A stretch of DNA of 64,000 nucleotides. Source: Mrakia gelida. Its lineage: Eukaryota > Basidiomycota > Tremellomycetes > Cystofilobasidiales > Mrakiaceae. This document shows positions 24,219-34,873 of this stretch, one piece after another (position 1 is the stretch's first letter; each line of letters starts with the position of its first letter). The position numbers were made by a program, and so were the translations under genes. The DNA lies in the NCBI GenBank assembly GCA_024345305.1, contig BRON01000013.1:1-64000 (forward strand), written 5' to 3'. Under the pieces are notes generated by a model. That model was not told where the DNA came from. It saw only the letters and a list, made by a program, of their open reading frames with translations, and searched no databases.

Positions 24219-24666
24219 GGGATGGGTTGGGAAGGGGTACTCGAAGTTGGGAGGAAACGAGGTGTTTTCGAGCCGCCCTCCCGCTGGCCACCAACGCCCA
24301 TCATCTCTTTTCGGACGTTTCGACGGCTGCCCTTCACCAGAGCATACTGATTCGTCGAGATCCCTCAAAGGTCAGCTCGAGATTTTGACTCGGGGAAGAG
24401 GAGAAGAGGAGGGCGAGCGAAGGCTGAACTGACGAGTCACAACCTCCGTCTCCCTCCTTCCGCAGATCCAGCTCCTCTCGCCGTTGATACCACTTCATCG
24501 AAGAATCGCGGGCATACGTACTGGTCAGGCCTCTCGCCTGTGCAGTGTCGAAACGAGGGTTCTGTGGCCGAAGGAAGGAGGAGACGTCCGAGCTGACCTC
24601 GTCTCTTTCGCTTCATACACCAGCTTTCGCGTTCTTACGCTCTCCCTCCCCCAAACCATCTTCAGG
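24219..24666. promoter_or_regulatory. Shared divergent promoter, DUF4604 / F-box-like gene
   Basis: These 448 bp separate two divergent starts. An intron-like segment (gtcagctcg... to ag) suggests spliced leaders. No TATA box is seen. Confidence 0.4.
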
Positions 24667-25651
24667 ATGTCAGAGGTAACCAAGCAGAGTCCTCTTGATC
24701 TCAAATCCCCGGAGCTGACTCTAGTCCTTTCTGCTCTGCACGTCCCCCAGTTCACCATCAGCCGTCGCCCTCCCCCTCGTCTGCCATGGGACGTGTTGCT
24801 CATCATCGTCAAGCAGTCAGACGATGGAACCCTCGTCGTCCTGTCAGGAGCATGTTTCGAGTTTCTCGTCGCTACAGTTCCCATCTTGTATCGCGACGTC
24901 GAGATCAAGTCGGTCAAAGGACTGTGGTCGCTCTTTTGCGAGCGAGACGTGACTGTAAGCTCGTTATTTCTCTCGTCTTTCGCCCTTGATCTACCCTACA
25001 GAAGCTCACCCGGTCTTTCTGACTTCTTCTCAGAAGACCAACTCTCGCATCAATCCCATCCTCTCCCTATCGCGCGTCAAAACCCTCACCCTCGACTTCA
25101 CCTCCCTCACCTCCTACCCAACCTCCCTCACCCTCCACCGCTCTCGCCTCGTCAGCTCAAATCCCCTCCCTCTCACCAGCCTTTCCATCACTCTCCTCCA
25201 ACAGCACAGACCCTTCCTCTCCCCCTTCTACATCACCCTCTTCCCTCTCCTCGCGCCAACCGCTCTCGTGTACAACATCCTCAACCGAAGTCCCAACGAC
25301 GATCCCTTCTTCATCGTCAACTTCGACGCCCCTTTCCAGTGGACCCATCTATCGACTCTCGACCTCGCAGGAGGGATCCCTCTCAGCTGGGGCGCTCGAG
25401 GTTGGCAGGTCGCTGCTGTCCCGTTTCCTCGACGCGGAGGAACGAAACGGACGATTCGTCTTCATCTCGCGAGCCTTGGGGCGCTCAGGAAGATAGTCGA
25501 GAAGCATGCGATGTTTGGGTTTGATGAGCTGGAGGATGGGGATGTGGTGCTGGTGGTGAAGGACGAGGTGGAGAAGAGGAAGGCTGAGAAGGCGGTTTCG
25601 AGGGTCGAGGTGGGGAGGAGGTCGTTGTTTTCGATCGAGATTGAGGATTGA
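24667..25651 (+). CDS. F-box-like hypothetical protein, paralogue A
   Basis: Two exons give about 300 residues. After a 35-residue leader, the segment RLPWDVLLIIVKQSDDGTLV then LSGACFEFLVATVPILYRDV has the pattern of a degenerate F-box followed by the 'LYRDVEI' turn common in fungal F-box proteins. The second exon has leucine-rich stretches such as RVKTLTLDFTSLTSYP, LTSLSITLLQQ and WTHLSTLDLAGGIPL, then a C-terminal domain with FDELEDGDVVLVVKDEVEKR. No enzyme motif is visible. The layout and several motifs match the minus-strand gene at 51041-52086 (see finding), so the two are paralogues. A role as a substrate adaptor of an SCF ubiquitin ligase is inferred from the F-box-like start only. Intron: donor after RDVT, acceptor ttctcag. 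Confidence 0.7.
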
Positions 25652-26188
25652 GGCCAGTTCGTTCTTTTACGTGACGTTGTCTGTTATGTAGAATAGTAGA
25701 GTTCATTCGACAACTGGTCACCGTGGTCCGACGGAGTCCTTCCATCACGCTCTCGAGAGTCTCGCTCGAATGTCAAGATCCTCAGATCTCACGATCCTTC
25801 GACGCGCATGTCTCTTTCCCTCCTTCTCGTCCCCTTCCTCCAGACCCAGCCCAAAGTCTTCGTCCCCCCGAGGCTGTACCAAATTCTAGGAGTGTATATG
25901 TTATCAGCAATCTGGTATGACCAGCTTTCGAGAAGTACAAATCCGTTCTTCCTTTCAATTGCAGTCGAGATCGCGTCTTCTTGCGCGTTCATCTGCTCTC
26001 GTCTCTCGCGAAAGAAAGGAAGAACCATCAAGATCGTTACGTGAACCAAACACAAAGAAAATAGAGAGGAAGACCATAGACTAATCTACACGAACCAAAA
26101 GTCCGACGGCTGAACCCAAACGAGAACGAGAACGTCGAGCCCTCCCTCCTCTCGCCTCTCAGCCCATCCGTGTTCCTCTCACTTCCTC
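25652..26188. other. Convergent 3' flanks
   Basis: About 540 bp between two convergent genes, presumably their 3'UTRs. The middle (25880-26080) is less GC-rich than its surroundings. No gene recognised. Confidence 0.4.
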
Positions 26189-27468
26189 TCACACCCCTCT
26201 AGCGACCCTCCACTCCTCCCACGAGCACTCAGCCTTATCGCTCCTGTACCTCTGAACCTTCAGGTTCCCTCCCTCTCCTCCGCCGTTCGCGTCCGAGGAG
26301 GAGGACCATATCTCGCTGAGGTCACCTGAGAAGCCAGCCTTGTGAACGGCGGACTGGAGGGTTTCGAGCTTGGACCAGCCCTGCTCGGAGGCGATTTGGG
26401 GGAGGTAGGTTGCTGTTAGGGTTCGCTGGAAGAGAAGAGGGTACGAGGAAGGTGGGGAGGTTAGCGAGGGAGCGATGGGAGGAGGAGACGGAAGGGTTCG
26501 GCAGGCGATGAGGGTGATTGTGAGTGTTTGAGTAGGAGAGAGAAAGGAGAAGCGAAGATTGAGAAGGGACGGGAGACGGACGGACGACGACGCGTCCCTC
26601 CGTCGTTGCTCGCGAGACTGAACGAAAGCGAAGACTCACGTTCGGCTGCGAGGGACTGTGGAAAGTGATGTAGATTCCGTGGGTTCCGATAGTCCAGTCT
26701 AGGGGGTCGATGCAGGGTTCGAAGGGCGTGAGAAGGGAGATGCTGTGAGGGAAGAGGAGGGCGAGGGGAGTGCGTGAGCTCGCGAGGTGAATCGTGCTGA
26801 GTCGAGACGAGCTGAGGAGGGTTGGAAGACAGAGGATGGGCACTGACCCACATCCAAGAGTCGGTAAATCCTTAGCCTTGATGGCAGAGAAGCGAGTGTC
26901 TCGTATAGCGCTGTGCGAGGGAGAGGGAGGGAAAGGAGATGGGGCGAAAGGTCATGGAAGAGTCGGGGAGGAGAGAGCACGAACGAGGTCAGCTTGAGCT
27001 CAAGTCGACTCCGTAGATACCTCGTACCTCACTCCTACACGCTCATCGACTCTGTTCGACCCAAGAAGGCGACGAAGGAGAGGTGGAGCTCACGAGATAA
27101 CGGCGTACTCCTTCAATCCCTCTCTGACGGGTGACCTCGCGAAGTTGCCTATACATCCTCTCAACCTAGGCTCTCTCCCTTCCTTCAGGACCTCCCAGGT
27201 AACGAAGATGCCTCTGATTCAAGTCAAGCGAGCACGAGAGCGATCCTTGTATCAGCTCTTTCTCTCTCGAAGCTCAAACGAGGAAGGTGATGGAGGGAGG
27301 AGGAGGAGATTGAGCTGACTGTTCTGCGAGTGGATTCTCGAAGAGGGGAGGTGGAGAGGGAGTTCTTGAGAAGTGAGAGGAGAGGACGTCGAAGCAGTAG
27401 AAGGCGTGCTCCTTGGAAGCTGAAGAGGTGGGAGAGGAGGGAGGAGAGGGAGTCGCAGAGGTGGACAT
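26189..27468 (-). CDS. AMMECR1-domain protein
   Basis: This is a conserved protein of the AMMECR1 family (human AMMECR1/AMMECR1L; also in archaea), whose biochemical role is not established. Five exons give about 220 residues, the usual length. The order matches the family: [14 protein letters not shown], then [20 protein letters not shown] (invariant LRGCIG motif), [52 protein letters not shown] then [40 protein letters not shown], and [19 protein letters not shown] 27468 begins [21 protein letters not shown] gtgagt...ccaccag intron in the leader (about 27485-27575) indicates a spliced 5'UTR. The Ser/Asp/Gly insert [16 protein letters not shown] before the last strand is longer than in animals. 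Confidence 0.93.
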
Positions 27469-29550
27469 CGAGAGAGGAAGGTGGGCTGGTGGTTTGAAGA
27501 GAGAGGAGAAGAGGGGAGGTCAGCTCGAGCTCGTTGGTTTCTCGCTCCGCAGAAGGCATAAAATGGTACTCACCTCTGAGGGAAGAAAAGGATGACAAGA
27601 AGGAGATGGACGAGGAGATGGTTGTCCAGAGCTGTACCACGTTTTTTTTCTGGGGAAAGCGGAGGCAGCGAGGCCAAAAGGACTTCAACGGTTTTTCGAG
27701 GAAGGGAACCCCCAACCGCCTCCTTCTCAAACTGTTCGTCCATCCCTCCTTCTCTTCCCTCTTCCCTCCCTCCCCCATCTCTTCTCGCACACTCTCTCGG
27801 ATGAACTCTTGTGTATATCTCAATTCAAACTAGAGTCGCCGAGCCAGTCCTTCTCCTGTGTGAGTGGACACGGCGTGGACGATAAACAAACACTTCTGAA
27901 CCTCCTTCCCTCCCTCGACCTCCTTCTCAACACTTTTACTTCCCCCGTTCGACACGACGAAGAGAAGACTAGAGACTGACTCCCCACCTTTCCTCTTCTT
28001 CTCCAGGCTCACCTCATCGTACTCCGATTCTCTTGAACTCTCTCGCGCCTCTCTTAGGTTGGACAGCGAGCCCGTTGCTCGCAGATTCTCGACCTCGTGA
28101 GTGCACCCTTCCTCTCCTTCCTTCCCTCCCTCCGCCCCCCCCGCCTCCCCATCTCCCTTCAAAAGATTATTCATGTGAATTACCGTCAGAACTGGGGGTT
28201 GATTCTGCGGAGTCTTCCTTCATGACGATACATACAAGGCTGCATTGTCACTTAGCGTGATGTGTTATGATACCCTCCCTCCCCTCCCTCCCTTCCTTCC
28301 TTTCCCATCGCACCTCTCTTTGTCCTTGCCCTCGCGCTCGCCCTCTTCGTTACTGACTCCTACCTCTTCTTCTTCTCCTTCCGTCACTCGAAGACAGCCT
28401 CCCAGTTCTCGCTCGTCGTCGCTCGACCTTCCTTCGCCCTCCTTCCATCCGTTCGTCCAAGGTGAGCTTTTCGTTCCCTTCTCCCTCCGTCCATCCCTTC
28501 CCCTACCCTACCCTCCTCTCCCCCTCCTTCGCCCACCTCGACGCCTGGGTCGTATAAATGATGATCTCAATCACGACGGTCTTCTGAGGGCACGATTATC
28601 GAGCTTAACCTCGTTTTGTGCCCACTGGTGAAACCGCCCGCAACAAAATTCGGGCAATAACTTCCTGATCACCCCCTCCCCCTCCCTCGACTTCACACAC
28701 CCGCTCCTAGTGCAGTAGAACGAGAAGAGCAGAACGCTGACCTTTGTTTTCCGCTTTGTTCTTCGTCCTTCGCTCGTCTAGGTCTTCTCGTTCTCGTCCC
28801 ATCTCGGTCCTCATCGTCGTCGTTTTTTTGCGCTCCTTCCTTCTTCCCTTTGCTCGCTCGATGCCATGGCTCCTTTCGCTCCCCTATTTTCGTGCTCGGT
28901 GCCGTGAGAAAGAGGAGACTTGCAAGTTCAGGACGAGATAAGAGATGGAGATCAAATACGAGACTGGAAGGGAAAGGAAGGAGGAAAAGGGTGAGCTTTG
29001 TTGTTCGCGATTTGACCCCGAGTTGGAACGATGGGTCGTGAGCGCGTTCCCTACCTTGTTGCGATCATTTTCGCATAGAAGTGAAGGGTCGCGCAACGAG
29101 TATGAAGTTAAAGGTATCTAAAATGAGCTTCGAGAGAGTATATGGGGTTCGAGAGGGCTGAGGCATGGGCACCTTCCTCTTTGGGCAAGGAGGAAGGAAG
29201 TGAAGAGCTCAACAGGCGTGCGCTGGCTTTGGTGACCTTTCTCAGCCTCCCCCGAGCAGATTTTCCTACAACGAACATGGCATGGCTTCTTAGACTAGCT
29301 CATAGAGTCTCTGGACGCCATCGAAAGTATAGAAAAGGTGACCGTCCCTGCTGCGCGGACTCTCCAAAGGTGTGAGCTCGCGCTCCCTCCCTCGCGAGCT
29401 TGATTCCTAAACCCCCACCTCCCTCCCTCCCCTTCCTCCGTCTCTCCTACCTCTACCAAGAGGACCCCCTCCTCCCTACTTTCTCCCACTCCACTCTTCT
29501 ACTCTTTCTCCCATAGAGTCCCGAAGTTTCCCCCCTTCCTCTTCCTTGGA
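27469..29550. other. 2-kb gene-poor region
   Basis: No open frame here resembles a known protein or splices into a convincing gene. The left 100-150 bp are AMMECR1 leader. The right part (28700-29550), CT-rich with intron-like signals, is probably promoter and 5'UTR of the PHD-finger gene. In the middle (28545-28670) lies a less GC-rich, hairpin-forming segment listed separately. Open frames around 27830-28174 are low-complexity and unassigned. Confidence 0.5.
28549..28668 (+). ncRNA. Possible structured RNA: three consecutive hairpins
   Basis: Three hairpins follow each other. H1 pairs GTCG 28549-28552 with CGAC 28574-28577, extendable by TGAT/ATCA. H2 pairs GGGCAC 28588-28593 with GTGCCC 28618-28623, plus two more pairs and an inner CGAG 28600-28603 / CTCG 28610-28613 with a 6-nt loop. 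H3 pairs GCCCG 28636-28640 with CGGGC 28651-28655. TGATGA (28559-28564) and CTGA (28584-28587, 28665-28668) resemble C and D boxes, with TGGTGA (28626-28631) as a possible C' box, but the strong internal stems do not suit a plain C/D snoRNA. It matches no RNA class I recognise. The strand is a guess, and chance folding in a 5'UTR is possible. Confidence 0.25.
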
Positions 29551-32500
29551 ATGTCGTCTTTGAATCGGCTCTTGAACGAGGACGCTCCCTCCCTCGCGCC
29601 TCCTCCTCCTCCTCCTTCCTCCTCTGCTGCCTCCTCCTTCCCTGCGAGTGCGCTGGATTTCCTCGCTGAAGCGGCCATGGCTGGGATCGGAGGGGCTCCC
29701 GCTCCTCCTCCCGCTTCTGCTGCCGGCTTGGTTGATTCTTCTCGGATGGATGGAGTTGAGCCAGCGAATGGATCCAACAAGGTGAGCTGAACGTTCCCTT
29801 CCCCTTCCTTCCCTTCCAATCAAATCCACCCCTCCCTCGCGTCTCCTTCGTTCAATTCGTTTCGTTCTGGCGCGAGACTGTAGAGAAGAACGAGAGCATC
29901 ATGGATGCACTCTTGGTTGAGCGAGGGATGGTTTGGGTGGAGAGAAAAGTGACCTCTAAGGTCATCTGGAGGGAAGGAAGGAGAAGTGCGAGAAACGGGT
30001 CCCTTCCTTTTCCCTCACCTTTCCCTCGTCAGACCTCAACTCTGAAGAGTCAAAAAATCGCGCATGTGAATCTCTCGTCTCTCTCCCTTCACCTCCTCCA
30101 ATTTGAACCCTATCCCATCTACGGGAGAGGAGGAAACGCATAGGAGAGCTCTCCTTCTGCTCAGCTTCACCTTCCTCCTTCCCTCCCTCCCTCCCTCCCC
30201 TTCCCTCTCCCTCCCCTCCCTGCATCCGCCCTTCAACTTTTTTGACAAAAAGAAAGGTGAACGGTGGAGAGGAGGACGAGACGGTTCTGGTGAACCTGCT
30301 TTCATCGAGATCGCTTCGTTCAGTGTAGGAGAACCGTAGGGGGGGAAGGAGGGAGAGGGGCGAAGGCGCAGCGAGGGAGGGAAAGCGAGAGCTCACAGAG
30401 CAAGTCTGGTGCGCGAGCGAGCTCAAAACGGTCGAAGCTGACTGTTTCCTCCTTCCTTTCCTTCCTTCCCTCCCCTCCTTCCCTCTCTGTCATCCTCTCC
30501 TCCTCCGTCGGTCGCTCATCTCATCAACAAATCAGCCTGCTGCTGCCGCCGCCCCATCAAAACAGTACCACCTCGATTCATCCTTCTTCCCAGCAGCACC
30601 CGAACCGTCGTTCCTCCCTCCTCCACAACAACAACGTGCGGCGTTCAGCTTCCCTGTTCAGCCACCTCCCTCGTCCAACTCGAACGCGAACGGTCACCTC
30701 ACCAACGGTCAATACAACCCCGTTCCCAACTTCAACTTCGCCGCCACCGCTGCTGCTCAACAAGCTCAAGCTCAGGGCCAAGATCACCCTTCGTCGTCGT
30801 CGTCGTCGGATCCCTCGGACGTCCCGATCCCAGCTCACCTTCTCGCTTGGGGAGCAGAGGAACCTCTCTCGGCAGCAGAGAGGGTCAAGATGGGTCGAAG
30901 GAGAGTTCCTACCGTCCCAGCACCAGCACCGGCGGCTCCCTCGGGTTCTCACCCTCCCTCCAACAACAACCATCACGCCCACGCGCCTCAACAGCAACAC
31001 TCCTCCCACAACTCCCACTCCTCCTCCCATCAACAACAGCAGCAGCAACACGCTCACAACTCGTCGTCGAACCACTCCCACTCGCACTCTCACCAGCAAC
31101 AGCAGCAGCAACATCAACATCAGCAGCAGCAGCAAGCTCACAACCCTTACTCGAACTCCTCGTCGTCCTCGTCGGTTCCTCAACACTCCCACAACCCTCT
31201 CGGACTCCTCCCCATGCTCCCCAAGAAGGAGAAGAAGGCCGTCTTCGTCCCTCCTCCCATCTCGCACTCGATGCACCAAGGAGGAGGACAGTCGTCGTCG
31301 TCGATGATGTCCGGAGGAGGAACTCCCAACGGAATGGTTCGACAAGGCTACCAAGGCGAGCGAACGACCTCCATCGGATCCGAAGGAGGTGCTGGAGCTT
31401 CCGCTTCGGACTCGGGAACCAACACCTCGGGAGGAGGAGGAGGAAACGTTCAAGGTCAAGGACATCCCGTTGGACCGGACGGCCAACCTATCGTCAAGAC
31501 GGGGAGGAAGAGGGTTCTGGGACCGGATGGGAAACCGATGAAGAAGGTCAAGGTCCCTGGACGAGGACAGGCTTGGAGGAAAGGGTTGGGTGGTGTTGGA
31601 ACTGGGTCGGCGGCTCCTAAGGTGCGTTTCTGGTCTCTCGTCGTCGTCTCGTACTCGCTCGCGTCGCGCGACTGAAACTTCGAACGAACGTTGACCTTGT
31701 TCCTTCCTCCTCTCTCTCTCTCTTCCTCCTCCCTTTCCGTCGCCATACCAGCTCTCCACTCCCCTCGAACTCTTCACCGCTCCCTCCGGTCCTCCTCGAC
31801 CCAAGAAACCCAAGAAGATCAAGAACCCCGAGGACGCCAACGGTGGATCTGGATCGGGTTCAGCCAACGGGAACGGAGGTGGAAACAACAACAACAACCA
31901 CAGCAACCACAACAACAACCACAACAACAACCACGGAGGAGGAGGAGGAGGGTCTCACAACTTCAACAACCACGGAAACGACCCTTCCGGATCCCACCAC
32001 GGGAACGGAGGAGCAGGAGGAGGGAACAACTCGATGCCTCCTGGAGAGAAGCTCCCGAAAGCTCCCAAGCCCAAGGTCTCAAAACCTGGGACTCATCCTA
32101 AGAAGGTGCGTTCCCCACTACCATTTGCGAGAGAGGGAGACTCGTCGTTTTCGCTTCGAGTCTCTTCGCGTTCGTCTCGTTCGCTGACCTTTCCCTCCTT
32201 TCCTTCTTCCTCCCCTTTCGCTCGTTCGCTTCGCTCCAGGCCATGCCCAAGTTCGGTCCTGAACTCCCTCCCAACTGGATCCCCACCAACCTTCCCATCG
32301 CTCAACGACCGAGAGATCCGACGCCGCCGCCGGTGGTCCTTGCCGTCGTCGAGGAGGAGGACGATCAGGCCGTTTACTGCATCTGCGAGACCAAGTACGA
32401 TGAGGATAAGGCTATGATGGCTTGTGATAAGTGAGTCGGCTTCCCTTTGTTCGAGAGTTCGGGCGGTGATGGGTTGGTAGAGAGCGAGAGCGAGGACGAA

Positions 32501-34308
32501 GTGGAAGCGCGAAGACTGACTCGAACGCATCCTTGTTCTCGTCTTCGCAGGTGCCAGGAGTGGTATCATCCTGAGTGTGTCAATATCAGTGAGGAGAAGA
32601 TCGAGTTGGTGGATCAGTTCGTTTGTCCGAAGTGTGAACATCGTGAGTCTCGCTTCTTTCCCACTCGCTCGCTCGCCCGTCGAATGAACTCTCTCGCTGA
32701 CCTCGTCCCCACGCTTTCTCGCTTCCTCTCCTTCAGTCACCGAGGATCGAACCACCTGGAAGGTCAAGTGCCGATCTCAAGGTTGCTTCCGACCCATCAT
32801 TCCTCCTCTCACCAAGTTCGTCCATCCCTCTCTCTCCCTGCCTCCTTCTCGTCTGGTCTCGGCGAAGAAACCTCGAGCTGACCTCTCCTCCTTCTCCTCC
32901 TCCAGGTACTGCTCTCCCTCCTGTGGAGTCACCCACCTCACCGCTCTCGCAGCAGCCCAAGCCGTCCCTCTCGTCTCCCTCCTCCCTCGATCCACCTACG
33001 CTCGTCGTCCAGGTGGAACCACCGTCGCTGTCGAGCAAGCCGTTCCTGCTCCTCTCGCACCCGCTCTCTCCTCGTCCCCTTCCTCAGGAGCAGCCTACCC
33101 TCCTTCGTACCCTTCCTCCCCCGAAGACGCCAACGGCCAACACCCTCTCCTCACCACCCTTCATGCCTCGCTCGAGTCCGTCGAGAAGGACATCAAGGAG
33201 AGCAAGACCAAGGTCGAGGTGGTTGGGAAGAGGTTGGAGCTGCTTGGACGGGCTAGCGAGAGGGCTGAGAAGATCGAGGAGCTGGAGAAGGCTAGGAAGG
33301 CTGCTTTGGCCGTTCAGGAGGAGGAGTTGAAGAAGAAGGAGTTGTTGGAGAAGGAGGGAGAGGCCAAGAAGGAGGAGGAGGTCGAGGGGGTCGAGACGGG
33401 CGAGGAGAAGATGGAGGCGACAGAGGAGGTGGAGAAGCCTTCGAAGGCGTCCAAGGGGAAGAAGCCTGAGGCTGCTGGAAATGCTGCTGGGGAGAGGGTG
33501 TGTGGGTTCGATAGGAGGTTGGTGTTTGGGGAGAGGGAGTTCGAGGAGTGGTGTGCGACCGAGGAGGGGAAGAAGGCTTTGGCTGGAGAGGAGGAGCTCG
33601 TCAAGGCTGGGGAGGACGTGGTGATGAGAGAGGAGGGTGCTGGAGAGAAGGTCGAGGGTGGATGGTGGTGCGAGGAGACTAGGAAGAAGTGCGACGGGCA
33701 TGCTGGGTGAGTCTTCGTTTCGTTTCGTTTCCTCTGTCTCTCGCTCGCGTCGACTAGAAGCTGACCCTCGTTTTCCGTTTTGCTTCGCCTCGCTTCTCAG
33801 ATGGCAACGCTGGCGCCTCGTCGACTTCCAGATGGAGCAACAACAAAAGGAGGAAACCCTCTCGAAACTCGAGAAGAAGCGAGACGGAGTCAAGAAGGAG
33901 ATCGCCGACCTCGAACAGGAAGTCGAAGCTCGTCGTCGACTCGATCTCAAACCTCACTCGTCCAACTCCAACGGCTTCGTCGCTCTCCCCACCAGCAACG
34001 AACGAGGAGGAGTCGCCATCCCTGCCTCGGAACGACGAGGGTCCTTCAACGCCAACGGTCTCGGAGTCCCCTCGGCCCTCTACTCGCGAGGAGGAAGCGT
34101 CGGAGGAGGAGGACAGTCGTCGTCCCTCGAGACCAAGGGAAGCTACGGGAGCTTGTACGGGTTCTCGAACGAACGAGGAGGGTTCAGCAGTAACGAGCGG
34201 GGTGGAGGAGGGTTCAGCAGCGAACGAGGAGGGTTCAGTAACGAGCGGGGAGGAGTGAGCAACGAGAGGGGCGGAGCTGGCGACGAGGACGTGGAGATGG
34301 ACTTGTAG
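29551..34308 (+). CDS. PHD-finger protein, Spp1/CFP1-like subunit of Set1 (COMPASS)
   Basis: This is probably the H3K4me3-reading subunit of the Set1 H3K4 methyltransferase complex. Eight exons give about 1110 residues, far longer than yeast Spp1. The first 540 residues are low complexity: Pro/Ser/Ala, then His/Gln/Asn tracts, with an AT-hook-like PVGPDGQPIVKTGRKR region. The PHD finger is YCICETKYDEDKAMMACDK, CQEWYHPECVNISEEKIELV, FVCPKC (Cys4-His-Cys3 order, Trp of the aromatic cage present). Then KVKCRSQGCFRPIIPPLTKY and CSPSCG follow, the second Cys-rich element typical of Spp1/CFP1 ('C..PSCRKPA...SKYCSD.CG'). A Glu/Lys coiled coil, a CDGHAGWQRWRLVDF motif (CFP1-like 'C..H..W') and a tail of SNERGG repeats complete it. 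The CXXC domain of animal CFP1 is absent, as in fungi. Intron 1 is 754 nt. Confidence 0.82.
30960..31200 (+). repeat. CAA/CAG/CAC-rich tract coding Gln/His/Ser runs
   Basis: Imperfect trinucleotide runs encode His, Gln, Asn and Ser homopolymers inside exon 2 of the PHD-finger gene, including several runs of four to six Gln codons. Codon mixing (CAA with CAG) suggests an old, partly stabilised expansion. Confidence 0.7.
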
Positions 34309-34873
34309 TTTCGTTCGACGACGCCGGCTCTCCATCACTTCTTACGCTAGTCTACCTTGACATAACAGAAAACCAAAAACAAACAACAACAACATTCTTA
34401 TCTTTCCCATTCTTGCGCTCTCGCTCTCGCTTTCTTTCCCAACCTCTTGACTTCGTTTCGCTTTCTACTTCTTTTCGTTTTCGTTCGTGGAATCGTTTCG
34501 GCTCTCTCCCTCTCCCTCTTCGTCTTCTTTCTCGATTACGACTTCTGATACTATCTCTTTTGGTGCTCTTTCACTGGCTTTGGTTGGGTGGGGAAAAGAA
34601 CGACGACGGGGAGGAAAGCGACGCAACGGGAGGACGCGTTTGATCTCCCTCGCTCGATTCATTCACCAACGAGCGAAGTCGAGCAGAAAAGGCTCGCACC
34701 CCAAAACGAAGGCATAAAGGACGCGTCTCATCCCACACAGAGGCTGACGGAGTGTTGCTTCTTTACACCGCGGCCAGATCCGACAGCGCTGCTTTCCCCT
34801 CACCCTCCTCCTTCGTCTTGATTTCGACTTTGCGATCCTCCCTCCCTCCAACACCCACTCAGCACCTAACAAG
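34309..34873. other. Intergenic: 3' flank of PHD gene and aminotransferase promoter
   Basis: About 565 bp between two same-strand genes. An A-rich segment near 34365-34395 follows the PHD gene stop and may lie near its polyadenylation site. No gene is seen. Confidence 0.4.

Noticed and set aside
28550..28670. C/D-box snoRNA or TPP riboswitch
   Set aside because: C-like and D-like boxes exist, but the strong internal stems do not fit a C/D guide, and the conserved thiamine-aptamer strings are missing. Only a generic structured-RNA call is kept.
30578..31930. 450-codon open frame on the minus strand opposite the PHD-finger gene
   Set aside because: It is the antisense shadow of Gln/His/Ser repeats, giving Leu/Val/Arg runs without any domain.
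33314..33604. Minus-strand frames opposite coiled-coil and acidic tracts
   Set aside because: They are Ser/Phe/Leu-rich antisense images of Glu/Lys codons, a common artefact.
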